Assembly: GCA_032158125.1 (NCBI GenBank)
Contig: JASKOT010000012.1
Span: forward strand, 62,001-126,000
DNA from: Papiliotrema nemorosa
Taxonomy: Eukaryota > Basidiomycota > Tremellomycetes > Tremellales > Rhynchogastremaceae
Direction: 5' to 3'
DNA length: 64,000 nt
The number at the start of each line of letters is the position of its first letter. Positions within the stretch are counted from its first letter, which is position 1. The notes below the pieces were generated by a model. That model saw only the letters and a list, made by a program, of their open reading frames with translations, made no database searches and had not been told where the DNA came from. Position numbers and translations under genes: made by a program. Shown piece after piece: positions 22,553 through 34,100 of the stretch.

Positions 22553-22866
22553 TGTTCGAGGCAGCCTCCCGGAAGAGAGGTGAATACCCTTTGAAGTGAT
22601 TGATGGCGAGGAAACTGATTTCTCCTGTTGAATGCGCCCGCCAACCTGAAACACCAACACATCCCTCCTGAAACGCCCTGGGCGAACACGCTGCTTCCGA
22701 TGGCATGGGTACTGTGCATGATGGAGGCTCCTACTGGCCAGTGAGAAGGTATATACAAATTGAAATCCGCACTCCACCTCTTTACGAAGCGATGCCCGCC
22801 TTCTACATACATATAAAGCCCAATGATGCCTGATCCGCCCCGTACAGAATGCTTCCAATTGTATGA
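22553..22866. other. Spacer between tandem F-box-like genes, pair 2
   Basis: Contains TATATA at 22750-22755, a plausible core promoter of the downstream minus-strand gene. No coding exon seen. Confidence 0.5.
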
Positions 22867-24169
22867 TCAGCAGAACGAATGCGATTTTTCGCCGAGAAAG
22901 TCTCCAGTGGTCCATCCGCAACCTTCACATGGAGGTACTTCACCCCACGGTTGCAGAACAATACGCTTACCCCATCCATGAGGAAGCCGACTAATGATTT
23001 CCGGTTTGTGTTCTTCGGTCATTATAGCCTCCTTCTCCCTCGCCCTCTTCCACTTCCCTCGATTGTGCGCACTCAACTCTGGATGCCTGCCGGCATCAAA
23101 GACGTCGACCAAATCTGACGGATCGGGAGATACACAAGCCGGCGTGGTATAGAACCCCATTAGCTCGATCGAGGTATTTGCACCGCCTCGCGGATCGACG
23201 GCAGCGATGTGCGCGGCCGAATCGTAGAGATCGATCATGCCCACATCTACGTTTGGGTACTGGAGCATCGCGTTTCCAAGAGGGTCAAAGTAATGTCGTT
23301 GTCTTTTGCCTGGACAGATGGTGACGGGTGTGAAGCCGAACTGATAATAATGGTGAATGCAAATGAGCGCAGTGTCGCATTTCGGGTTCGAATCCGAGAA
23401 TTGAAGGGCATAGGGGTGTGAGACCGAATGACAGCAGATCACTCGTGGATTGAGCCGAAGAATGAACTCGGTGAATGATGCTTGAGCTTCCGAAATGAGG
23501 TGCGAGTGAGAGAGCATAGTTGGAATCTTGAACAAGTTGTCCCAGGTACAACCGCCTATTTGTCCCAGGATGACCGTGTCGAGCAGGGGCATTGCGAAGG
23601 GTAACTTGCTGTCTCTGTACCACTCAAGGAGCTCAATCAATGCTCGAGATTCATCGAAAGCCATCTTGACTCTTCGAAAGGAGAAACCCATGACATTTTC
23701 CGCGACCAGATCCCAGTCCAAGGTCCCGCTGAGAAGGTGAAGGATAGACACCTGTCGTTTGCAGGGGATCCCGATGGTGGTGATTCGTAGTTGTTGCACA
23801 AAGGTGATTCGATCAACCTTGGAAGTAATCTTGTTGAAGAGGGAGGGAGGGGCATCTTCTAGGTGAGTGAGGAAGGAAGGAAGGGTATCGATCACGACCG
23901 AAGTGTAGAGGTGGGGTACGGTGAGCTCGTGGAAGTGCTGCCACATGAGTAAGGGTAATCAACATGTCGGCACAGTATCGATGATTCGAGAGACTACGCA
24001 CCGTGGAGACTCGGGATATGGAAGTGAGGTCTTGCTGATGACAATCACTCCAGGAAACATGCCTTTGGAAGGGCGGAGGAACATCCCGTCGGAGAAAGCT
24101 GATGATGTGGGACCAAATCTCGGGAAGAAGTAGAGGCAGTCGAGGTGCTATCACCTGGACGAGAGTCAT
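22867..24169 (-). CDS. F-box-like protein, pair 2 member 2 (PPCEGCGW tail)
   Basis: Closest relative of the 21.2 kb gene. It starts MTLVQVIAPRLPLLLPEIWS, then HIISFLRRDVPPPFQRHVSW and HQQDLTSISRVST. The intron 23938-24001 (64 nt) is at the same site as in the other three; exon 2 opens HFHELTVPHLYTSVVIDTLP. Shared body phrases with its neighbour include FVQQLRITTIGIP, MPLLDTVILGQIGG, CCHSVSHPYALQFSDS and SIELMGFYTTP. The tail has LQPWGEVPPCEGCGWTTGD and ends SHSFC. About 412 aa. The pair clearly arose by tandem duplication; identity looks moderate, so the event is not recent. Function unknown. Confidence 0.75.
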
Positions 24170-24731
24170 CGCCGGTCAACGAGCACAGCTTGACCCTAAC
24201 GATCCAAAGAGAAGTCGGACGAGGAATGCAAATGGCAGTGGGGCGTTGATGAGGAAGAGGTCAAGGGAGACACCTCCACTTTCCTCTCAATTCTGAAACA
24301 ACACACCCTCCCCCCCTCGAACAGGTCCGATCGGCCACAACAGCTCAATTGGGCATTGGACTTGAAAGCCATATATTTTACCTGCATGTGTCCTTGCATG
24401 GCTTGATAGGCCGAAATTTTGAAAGCATCGACGATGAGACGAGAGAATCACCATCGCAGTTTCATCGCGATTCGTGGCAGCATGTGTCAGGGGTCCAGTC
24501 GATTTGCAAAAACGGCAAAGACTGACTGACTCACCTGTCGCACATAGCCGCACTGCGTCGTAGGACATACCACTCAGCAGCAAATCATGGTGACCCGTTA
24601 AGGATTGAACAAACCTCCTATGCATGTCTTCAGTATCTCACACAACGTCCACAGTACAGTACCTCTATGGTATCACCTCCTGAACACGCATCGTCTGCCA
24701 GGTCCGAGCAAAATTGGTCCGCAATGCAGGC

Positions 24732-24974
24732 TCACTTTGGCTCTTCCGCAGTCCCGTGAGAAGATGAGTTCTGCTGTGAGGCGTTGTAAGCCTCCACGGC
24801 TCGCTCGAAGGAGGATTGAGCCACAACATCAGAAGTCGACATTTGTTTGCCATGATCTATAGCATTGCTTCGAGTGGGGTCCAAATGGGACTGGTCACCG
24901 TCGGAGCTCTTTCTCCTCCATATTTTCCATTTGCTAACGGTGGATGAGGCAGTGTCTGAGGAACCTTGCGGCAT
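24732..24974 (-). CDS. Possible small serine-rich protein
   Basis: 80-codon frame starting MPQGSSDTASSTVSKWKIWR, polar and disordered (S, T, Q, D-rich) and ending HGTAEEPK. The segment SSTVSKWKIWRRKS loosely resembles ARSATSKWDKIAGRVKG of another small frame at 26078-26323. No homologue or domain recognised, and no intron evidence. Could equally be non-coding. Confidence 0.2.
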   Translation of the reverse strand: MPQGSSDTASSTVSKWKIWRRKSSDGDQSHLDPTRSNAIDHGKQMSTSDVVAQSSFERAVEAYNASQQNSSSHGTAEEPK

Positions 24975-26077
24975 GTCGTTGTGTAAAGATTGCGAAATGC
25001 AGCTTTTGGATTACGAGAACGATGAGGGACTTGACGATTTGACAGCGACCGTCGACACATATATATCTCTGGATCTTCTTTCGCACGAGGCCAGCTACAA
25101 CTGAACACGTGCGCATCATCATCATGATCCCCAACAATGACTGAGTCGGACTGAAATTGGAGGACCACGGAGAGATCACCTTTGTGGATGTTGATGAAAC
25201 ACGTTCGAGGGTTGAAGGGATTCCCGTAATCGACGGCCTTTCTCACTCTTGCGAGATAAGAGATCTGTAAGACAATTCGAAGTATGAATCGGCTTCAACA
25301 GAGGAAGTCAATGCTCACGATGATGATCACATAGAGTCATATGGAAGCTCTTCGAAGGTCCTTACTGTATCGGTCGAGAGACAAAGACACGAAAAGATCT
25401 TAGGGTCGACATAGGAAACCTCACGATACATACAATCGCGGAACCATCAAAGTCAGCCCGTATGGGTTCACTCAGACAGATTGCAATGTATCCCTGAGGT
25501 GTAAAATGGAGAGGCGACTCCACATAGCGACACTAGGCATCCTGCGGCGCATGTCCGGCGACGAGACGTTTGCCAGCGAGGGTTGTCGGCCCTTGCGACG
25601 TGATAACTCGCGAAAGATCGTTCCATAGCTGGAACACTGAAGATTGAGGTATGTACATAACACGACAGGACTGTACTGTATCGAAGCTGAAATCTCATCA
25701 CGATGCACAGTAAACATTCGACCTATCTCGCCCGTTTTGCCCTTATGAACAAGTCATCCAACTCCCGCCAACGGCATCTCTTAGGTCATTCCAATGGGAT
25801 CATTTCAGCAACCCAGCGCTCGTCTTGCCTTTTGGGCCTCTAGTTCTGTCCTTGCATTGTTCTCTTTATTTGTCTGCCGCTTTGTATCGGCACCAGTATC
25901 TGTGTCGATCAAATCAGACGCAATCTTGAGAGCGCTTAGCGTCTCGGGAGATATATCGGTTCGAGGCTCGTAATGCTCTGCCAGCCAATGTTTGTCCGTT
26001 TGAGCATCGCTCGACCCTCCAGCACCAGTGGGGACATCCAAATGATGAACGAGTGTCCCGGAGGGAGTAGAGGTGAT

Positions 26078-26323
26078 CTATGACGCCTCCCCTGGGCTAG
26101 TGTAAGTGTTCTGATGGGACTCTTCCGGTCTCGTGCTGCGCTGATCACTTAGGCTCAACCGGTCGCGTTCGTCATTCAGGTCTGGATTTTCTCCCTGAAT
26201 GTCACTGTCAACCACTGAGCCTCGCCGGATCGAGGTCACCAGGCGGGAGCCTTTGACTCTGCCCGCGATCTTATCCCACTTTGATGTCGCGGATCGCGCA
26301 GAACTCTTGAGAGATTGCATCAT
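26078..26323 (-). CDS. Possible small polar protein
   Basis: About 81 codons from MMQSLKSSARSATSKWDKIA to TSPGEAS-stop, rich in S, R, D and E. A second polar frame (25805-26041, start MDVPTGAGGSSDAQTDKHWL, K/E/Q-rich end) lies just downstream on the same strand; I tried to join them by an intron but the only GT donor gives the wrong phase. Unrecognised; weak. Confidence 0.2.
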   Translation of the reverse strand: MMQSLKSSARSATSKWDKIAGRVKGSRLVTSIRRGSVVDSDIQGENPDLNDERDRLSLSDQRSTRPEESHQNTYTSPGEAS

Positions 26324-26871
26324 GGAAAATTGTGCGGCGCCGGAAAATGTTTTCGGTGAGTAGGAGATGTTTTCGGTAAGTACTCGAGTACTGTATTGCC
26401 TGATATAGTTCACAGAGTGATAGGGCAATCGAGGAAATGGGAATTGTCCCAGTGATCACGCAACTGACAGCGGCGATCAAACTATATCAAAGGATATATC
26501 CCCTTTCGCCTTGGCCACCCACCACCTTGAGGCGTTTCATACCTTGCTGCCTGTTTTGAGTCACCTAACTTGGGGTCGACTCCCCAATTGCAAGTAGTTA
26601 TGCACTCGCGACCTTACGACATGTATCGTGTAAAGCTACGGTCATCTGCGGCGGCAACAGGCTTCTCAGGTCATGGCTCGAGAAATGTTCCGCGAGGCTT
26701 TCGCTCTATCAATATTTGTCTTCGTAGTCAGGTCATAAGCGAGCATCGATGAATGTCAGTATTAAGATGATCATCATGATAAACATGCATAAACTTCTCC
26801 ACCTCCTCGTTTTAGTTTTGGTTTCAACACATCAAGCGCTTGTCCAGAATCAAGCGATGCCAAGAGCACGC

Positions 26872-27104
26872 TTAGACGGTTCCGGCAGCGGTGATCTCGA
26901 TCTTGGCCCTGGGCTCTGCCATGTTAGCGGTAATTAGACGAACAGCTATCAATGCACTGACTACCAGAGTCGGAACCGTAACCCTCGATCTTCTTGACGA
27001 GGTCGGCACCCGAGGTGACCTCACCGAAGACGACGTGCTTGCCGTCGAGCCACGAGGTGACAACGGTGGTGATGAAAAACTGGGATCCGTTGGTGTTGGG
27101 TCCA

Positions 27105-27139
<35 letters not shown>

Positions 27140-27589
27140 TCGGAGCTTGAAGTTCTCGTCGGCAAACTTGTTTCCGTAGATTGACTTTCCACCGGTACCG
27201 TTGTGGTTGGTGAACTGCTGTCAGACATGGCGAAACATGTAGTCTTTTGTTAAAACTTACGTCACCACCTTGGAGCATGAAAGAGGGGATGACTCGGTGG
27301 AATCCTGAACCGGCGTAACCGAAGCCCTTCTCACCAGTGCAGAGAGCTCGGAAGTTGGCGGCGGTCTTGGGGACAACGTCGTCGTAGAGCTTGAAGGTGA
27401 TTCGGCCAGCTGGGGCGCCTAGAGGAAGGTCAGGGCATGGTCCCGCAGAAGTGGGGTAGCGTACTGTTGATGGCAACGTCAAAGTAGACTTGACTGGACG
27501 ATCAGCCGTGGACACTCCGACTAGTCAACGCCGGAAACTCACGACATGGCGGATCTGGCAGTCGAAGCGAATCGTTGAGCAAAAGACAT
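26872..27589 (-). CDS. CPR1: Cyclophilin A-type peptidyl-prolyl cis-trans isomerase, probably dual-targeted
   Basis: Catalyses proline cis-trans isomerisation and is the cyclosporin A receptor. Exons give [98 protein letters not shown] and end [15 protein letters not shown]: the catalytic Arg/Phe/Gln set (FHRVIP, FMLQGGD) and the CsA-contacting Trp are all present. Exon 1 encodes [16 protein letters not shown], a basic, serine-rich presequence, and the second ATG (27547) starts exactly where cytosolic cyclophilins start (MSQVYFDV). About 176 aa from the first ATG, 162 from the second. Divergent from TAO3/MOR2. Four introns of about 40-60 nt. Confidence 0.95.
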
Positions 27590-28137
27590 GGAGAAAAAGG
27601 GGAAGAAGTTGATCGAAGGTGATGGACGTAGATGAACGTGGAAGGGTCGGTGATGAACAGAAGAGCTAGTGTGAGCATGAGCTTTGGTGTCTCGATGGCC
27701 AGAAGGGTGTTCGCAAGGTGTGCTTGACTTACGGTGTTCTTTTTGGGTTGTTCTTTGAGAGAGGTAAGAGTAGGTTGAAGAAAGAAGAAGGCAGGTGAGA
27801 TGGGCTCGAAGGGAGGGTGGAGTGCGGTGGGGGTGGAGAGGGGGGACAGGCGGTGACGAATGGATCGATCGGCGATATACTCGGCGATATATGACAAGTG
27901 GCATTGTGGCATCGGCAAGTTTACGTAAACTATCCCCGTATCACCCGGTGGAGGTCGGTCGCGCCCAGACGCCAGGACAAAGGTTCAAGGGGGTCGAGGT
28001 GGTGGTGCACTTCATGTTGAGAATCGATCTCATCTCGTGGCTCCAGTAGGGTCGATACGATCTTGGAGTGAACAGGCACAGATGCTTACATGGCATGAGT
28101 ATATCGGCCCAACCTAGGCAGACAAGAAGCAACCGCC
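27590..28137. other. Divergent promoter region, cyclophilin and TAO3
   Basis: Holds the start regions of both genes. An open frame runs upstream of the cyclophilin ATG on the minus strand but lacks conserved sequence; a GTAAGT on that strand near 27733 may be the donor of a 5'-UTR intron. No other gene seen. Confidence 0.45.
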
Positions 28138-31100
28138 ATGGAAGAGATTGTCATCCCCAGTATGTCCAGTGATGCACGGTTGGTCCATCGCTGACCTCGT
28201 CGCAGACCTCGACGATGACGACGACGAGGTCAATCTCCCATTGCCGTCGTTTGCAAAGCCCACTTTTGGCTCGACCTCTTCTTTGACCGAGCTTTCTCAT
28301 TCGACCCCAACTTATACATCGCACAGGGCCAACTCATCCTCGGACAATCTCCCTCGTCCCAGCTTCAGCACTCCAGCTCGACCACATCTCCCTCATGGGT
28401 CGGCTAGCTATTCCGTTGGCATCCCAACGCCACCTTACCACGGGGACGAACCTCGACTGGGCAAATTCAGCAACGGATCCAGCACCTCGTTGGCTACAAA
28501 TGGCACATCCATTGGATCTACCCCAGCGTTTCTACAATCTCGAAAGGGGTCCAAGGCGTCTTTGACATCCATACGCAATGCTTTCAAGGCTTCAGCGCCG
28601 ACTCCACCGGTGCCCAATGTAAACTCGGGACCCTATCCTGCGCTCAAAAACCCGTTCAGTCGGTACAATGAACCACTCTCACCTTCTCGCCCCTTTGCAT
28701 CACCGAGAGGACCTCATATCCCGCGAAAGTCTACCGCTTCAGCGAGATCAGTCGGCGGACGGTCGGCAACATCTCAGTCCTCCAGACCTGATGATGTACC
28801 TGCCTTACCTCCTATACCATCACGGTCAACTCCAAGCAGGGTGGGCAGACACGGAAGCAGCGATGGTAGCATGTTCAACTTTCGACGCCACGGGAGTGTC
28901 GGGGCATTGGACGGCATAGACGAGGGCAGTGTCCGGACTGCAGGCGAAGAAGCTCTCCGAGTGGTATGGAGGGAGTTTAAAGACGCTGCGGATAGCAAGA
29001 TTGCCCGGATATGTGGCAGACCTCTCGTGAGTGCCCTCTCTGGCCGCAGCTCATCACAGAACACCCACCCATCCCTACCCGCCTACCTCGACTCCGCGAT
29101 TGATGCCACGTTCGACACGCTCATCACCTCTCTGGCCAACTGCGGCAGACGACATGCTCGCAAAGTGGCTGATCTGCTCAATGGATGGTGCCGCACACAT
29201 TGTGAGGGTATCGGCGCTTCGGAAGTTCGAGCTCATCTTGATCGGTCATTGGGACTGCAAATGAGGGTCGAAGATGCCGCCGCCATCCTAGGAGGTCGCA
29301 AGTCGTCTGCAGCAAGATTCATCCTCAATCGAGCACTTATTGAGGTGGTCAGACTTACTCCAAAGGAAAACTTAGGCGACGAATTGGGAATGCTTCTCGA
29401 GCAAAACGCCTTTAATGCTTATCGAGCGGAGAAGCTGGAAGAAACAATGCAGGTACCGCATCGAAAGGCTGTCTCGCAGCTGCAGATAGAGCTTTTGGGT
29501 CAGCTGTCAACATCACGGTGGGTCTTGACCGCCCTTCACGGCTGATAAAAGCTTCCTCACTGTCAGCGACCGCTTCACTCGAGAGCTTGGCAAATATGCC
29601 ACAGCACAGCCAAGCAAAGAGAGCGAGCTACGCATTGAGCATCTGCTCAAAGGCATGCGACACCTAAAGCTTAGAGTGTACCCGGAAGAAGAGCTCGAAA
29701 TGTCGTCCGATTTCATCACGCAACTGGCGACCTTCTTCAACAATGCTCACGGTCAAAATCTGAAATGCGCCTATGCAGAGCTCTTCACTTCTCTCCTTCA
29801 CCCGGTCATCGAGACTGCGACGGCTGAAGTCAATCACCCCATCTGGTCCAAGGCTATCGCGGTGGTACTGTCTAGGGCTCAAGGCATGATGGCCAAGCCT
29901 AGATATTGGTCAACAGCATTTCCACTTGTAGTAGTGTCCTTGGGAGTCTCGCCGCGGGAGGTCTTTTTACAGCACTGGCCGATGTGTATGGATCAGATTG
30001 CTCTGAAACTCAAGGCAAGTCCTCTTGCCGCCCCAAATTCTGACGGCAGGATCGGTCCCTGCGCAATATCGCAATGAACAGTTCCGTCCGCCTGCTTTGG
30101 GTTTACCTGTACCGATGCTCCGAGTCGTTGACCTCTACGCGTAAACGGCTCGACCCACATCTCAAATCCTTCTTCCAGAGTGGACTGTATCCTTCCGACC
30201 TTCCTATCGAGCCCTTTGTCCAGATCTTGCACTATGTGATGGCTCGGCAGCTAGACTATGGCGAGGAATTCTTATCCGCGTACATGCGTGAAGGCCAAGA
30301 TATCTCTCTAGACAGGTCGACCGCGCTGGTCCGAGCCATCGGATACACCTTGCAGACGATAGAGACGGAGCAATCCGCAGCGTGGCCGCAGAATAGCGAT
30401 TTCAGCTCGTTTTCGTTGGAAAGTCGGGAGACCTCGGGACAGATGCTGTCCGAAGAGGTCGCGATGAAACAGGAAGTGGTCAATCTCCAACTCAAGCTGA
30501 CCCCGGTCATGTCTTCTCGGTTGGTATCATGCGACCGGATGATTGGGCATCTGTTGTTGTCCCACGATACCGTGATCTTGTCCGCTCATGCGTCTTCTTC
30601 TGCCATGGAGGGTTTGGACACGGTGATGCGCAAACACGGCGACGTCCACGCATCGTATCCCGCCAAACACGACGCCATCCTCCGTCTATTTGCATCTATC
30701 CTCGACGTCATACCAAGGGCATTGGACGGCGATGTTCCCTTTGCACAAATCGCCAACATCCTTTCAAGAGGGACCTTCTCGGCCGAACCAAAGGTCTGCG
30801 TCGCGGCCAGCCAAGCGATGCGGCGATACTGTCAAGATCCTCTGCATTGTGCGGTGTTGGCAAATACCTACATGCAGTTCGTCTTTGAGACGCGGCACAT
30901 TTTCCGAGACACGTTCATCGGCTCGAGACTTCTCGACTCGCAGTTCGAGAGGGTCGTATCGCTGTGGGTCGACATCTTACAAGCTCTGGTAGGGCATCAG
31001 CGGATCGCCGCTCAGAACGAGGAAGCGGTTCAGGGAATCACTCCAAATTTCATCGATAAGATTGACGGAGTAGCTCTGTTCCTTCTGAGCTTCAGTGTGG

Positions 31101-34100
31101 CTCTGAGGAGGCTCGCCTCGAAAATCCTCGTCGCTGCTCGCGATCTCGAAGGACAGCAACGGCGACCGAGTGCCGTATTCCGATACAGTCGTATCTTGCC
31201 TGAGGCTACAGCTCTCACTCGAGTCCATCAAGTGTATGAGGCTACTCTCGATGAAACGGAAGTTGCCAAATTACGTGCGTCATCTTGGTTCACATCGAGC
31301 GATCGACATCGCTTGGATCTGGCGGCGGAGGACAGAGTGAAGCTGCTTCAGCGGGTCGCCGAAAGCGACAACCCGAAAGACGGACTGCTTTGGCTCGCAA
31401 TCTTACCCTGTTTCGTTTCCCAAATTTTGGACCGACTGCCCGGTCCAGCCCAAGATTTGCGCACTATCATTGTCAGCATGGTCCTACGACTGCAAGGACA
31501 TGTCGCTTCCATCGCGAGCATATCTGCAGCTCGGGCAACTCCTGGCATGCGAGCAGCACCTGCCAACGTGCGGACCTCGTCCGATACTGCAGTATTGGCC
31601 GATTATTGGCGCTCATACCTGACCATCTTGACGGTGACGATGCCTCAACAGCAGACTTCACCCGCCACCCCACCTGTACAGCGCACCAAGGAAGCTGTGA
31701 TCCTCACACCAGACACAATCGGCTCCCCTGCCTTGTTTCACTATCTCACTTCACTGCTATCCTGGGACGACCCTCGTTTCAAGGATGCGGCCGTGTATGC
31801 CATGGGATCAATAGGGCAGAATCTATTTCGACCGTTGTCAGAGATTCTTCTCGGTGTCGTCAGGCGTTTGGCGGACGCCAAGAGCAGCAACGCAAGGGAT
31901 GCACGGAGACCCACGGCAAACGCGCCATTGTGGACTGCCATCGCGCATACTTTTCGACTCATCTCGCCTCTCATCCTAGAAGCAAACGCCTCGCATCTTG
32001 CCAATCTTTCGTCAATGATCGGATTCACCAAGCTTACCTATGCCCTGATATCAGACCGAGCTGTCAAGGAGGACTTTGATTTGCAATCACTACGTCGGTC
32101 ATTCTGCATCGTTGTCGAAAATCTTGGCAATGCTCTGGGTAAATTCGATGCCTCGGATCGGTTCCTTGGCGAGGAAATGAGAGGTGCTATTTTTAAGCTA
32201 TGCTACGAATGGTGTCACTTGGGACGTCGACCCGATGTGGCCAAAGCAAGAGAGAGTCAGACCCTGCAGGCGGCCGCAGAAGGCTACAGAGGCGAACGTG
32301 ATCGTGCGCAATACCTAGACGATCTGCAAGCCAAGACCAAGCTCCTATCTGCCGCAGCCGCAGAGGGGCTGGCAGCGTTATGTCAAGGCAAGCTAGTCTC
32401 CTCGGTAGAAGCGACTCCCGCGACACAGACATCCGATCATATTGTCGAACCTCTAACGGTTTTACGCTGGATTCGAGGCATGTTCAGCTCAAACAACTCG
32501 TCGCATCATGACACTGGTCGAAAAGCGCTCCATGCGTTGTTGAAATACAACTGGAAATGCTCGAGGCTGCTTGACGAAGTGCTACATCAGTCGTTCGGCG
32601 AGGGTGAACAATTTACGCTCGAATCTTCATTTTTCGGTGTTGTGGCGGATGTCCTGGCAGAAGGCCTGATCGAACTGCCCATCGAACAGCTGGCCTGCCT
32701 GATATTGTCAAAGCTTGGCCACCCGGTATCCGATATTCGACTCCGGGCATTCCAATTGACACGGTCGCTGGATGAGGACCCCCGAGGTATGATTGAACTG
32801 CTTCCCGCTGTTGGCGGGAGCGCACCAAACATCTATCAACAGGCGCAAAAGAAGCTGTCTCGCCGTCTGGCCGACCTGTACCCGGATTGCACCGTAGCAT
32901 TCTTGGCTGAATGTACAGCTCGACTGAGCCAGCTGGAAGCGCCGAGACGACAGGCAACATTGGCGATATTGCCAGCTTGGCTGATGGAGCTCGAGCTTGC
33001 ACCTGATGCCACGGAACAAGATATCATCATAGAGACGCATCGAGCCTTATCGAGCTTGATGTACGTGGCAGTTCGCTTCTCCGACGACCACCTGGACGAT
33101 GTAAGGGAGATATTCTCGGCCTTTGCAGGTCACGGACATGGGGGGAATACGACAGCTCTGCTCAAATACCTGTTTGAACAGGGCGGTCGCCGAAAGTCGC
33201 CAGATTTTGTCGCCCATGCTCAGCGAGTCATGGCATGTTTGGCGCCCAACGCGGGAGAGGTCATGTTCGATGAGATCTGCAACTTTATCGAACCTTCTGC
33301 CATGGCATCTTTGCCCGACTCGGATTCGCCGATCGACCCTGTCGGGTCCTTGGCCAACCTCGATTCACTCTTGTCGGCGTCTCTAGCTCGACATCAGGTG
33401 TACTCGACGGGACAATTGGCATTGATCTTTGCTGGCGACATCTTGCCTCATCGCCTCGACGATACAGAACTGATGAAGCGCTTGCCGACCATGCTGCACG
33501 TAGCGCTGATTCATGCCGACAATTCTGGTGCGCCCCTTCGAGAGCAATGTCAAGCCGTCCTCTTCCAAGTGTTACGAGCCTGGATAGCTGTCCCGACTGG
33601 AATGGACCAGGTTGAGTCCGCTCGTCTGGCAGAGCAGAAACTCTATGCGTTGGACAAAGCACGTTCGACCATGTTCTGGAAAGCGGAAGAAACTGGCGGA
33701 CCAGCTGCGGCCTTTTTGGCTCCGCCAAAGATGACGACTTTGATCATGAAGATTTTGGGCATCTTGTTACCGCTCCACCCTCGTCTCAAGCAGCAGTGGG
33801 GAGAGTTGGCGTTGTCATGGGCGACTTCGTGTCCGATACGACATCTAGCTTGCCGCTCTTTCCAGGTCTTTCGAATACTCTCACCGCAACTGTCGCCTGA
33901 GATGGTATCTGATACACTCGCCCGGCTGTCGTCGACCATATCTAGCTCTTCGCTCGAGATTCAAGCGTTCAACCTGGAGGTCATTCGAACATTCGCCGCG
34001 GTCACGCAGAGTTTGACATCGAGCGAGATGCAGCAATACCCTCAAATCTTCTGGTGCGCTGTGGCCTGCCTGACTACACCCTCAGAAAACGAGTATCTCG

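Larger units (their letters stand above)
24170..26871. other. Gene-poor 2.7 kb stretch
   Basis: No conserved protein recognised on either strand. It contains only short open frames, of which the serine/threonine-rich minus-strand ones at 24732-24974, 25805-26041 and 26078-26323 are the least unlikely. At 26348-26381 a 16-18 bp unit of the form GATGTTTTCGGTRAGTA is present twice in tandem. No transposase, reverse transcriptase or terminal repeats seen. Confidence 0.5.

Noticed and set aside
23385..23395. GGTTCGAATCC, a perfect tRNA B-box/T-loop sequence
   Set aside because: It lies in the coding exon of an F-box-like gene, with no A box, acceptor stem or anticodon arm around it.
25805..26323. 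Joining the two small minus-strand frames into one spliced gene
   Set aside because: The only GT donor in the interval (GTCCCA) is non-consensus and gives the wrong phase for the downstream frame.
31285..32079. 264-codon plus-strand frame inside TAO3
   Set aside because: Overlaps the 1,700-codon main exon in another frame; R/S/H-rich composition and no motif.
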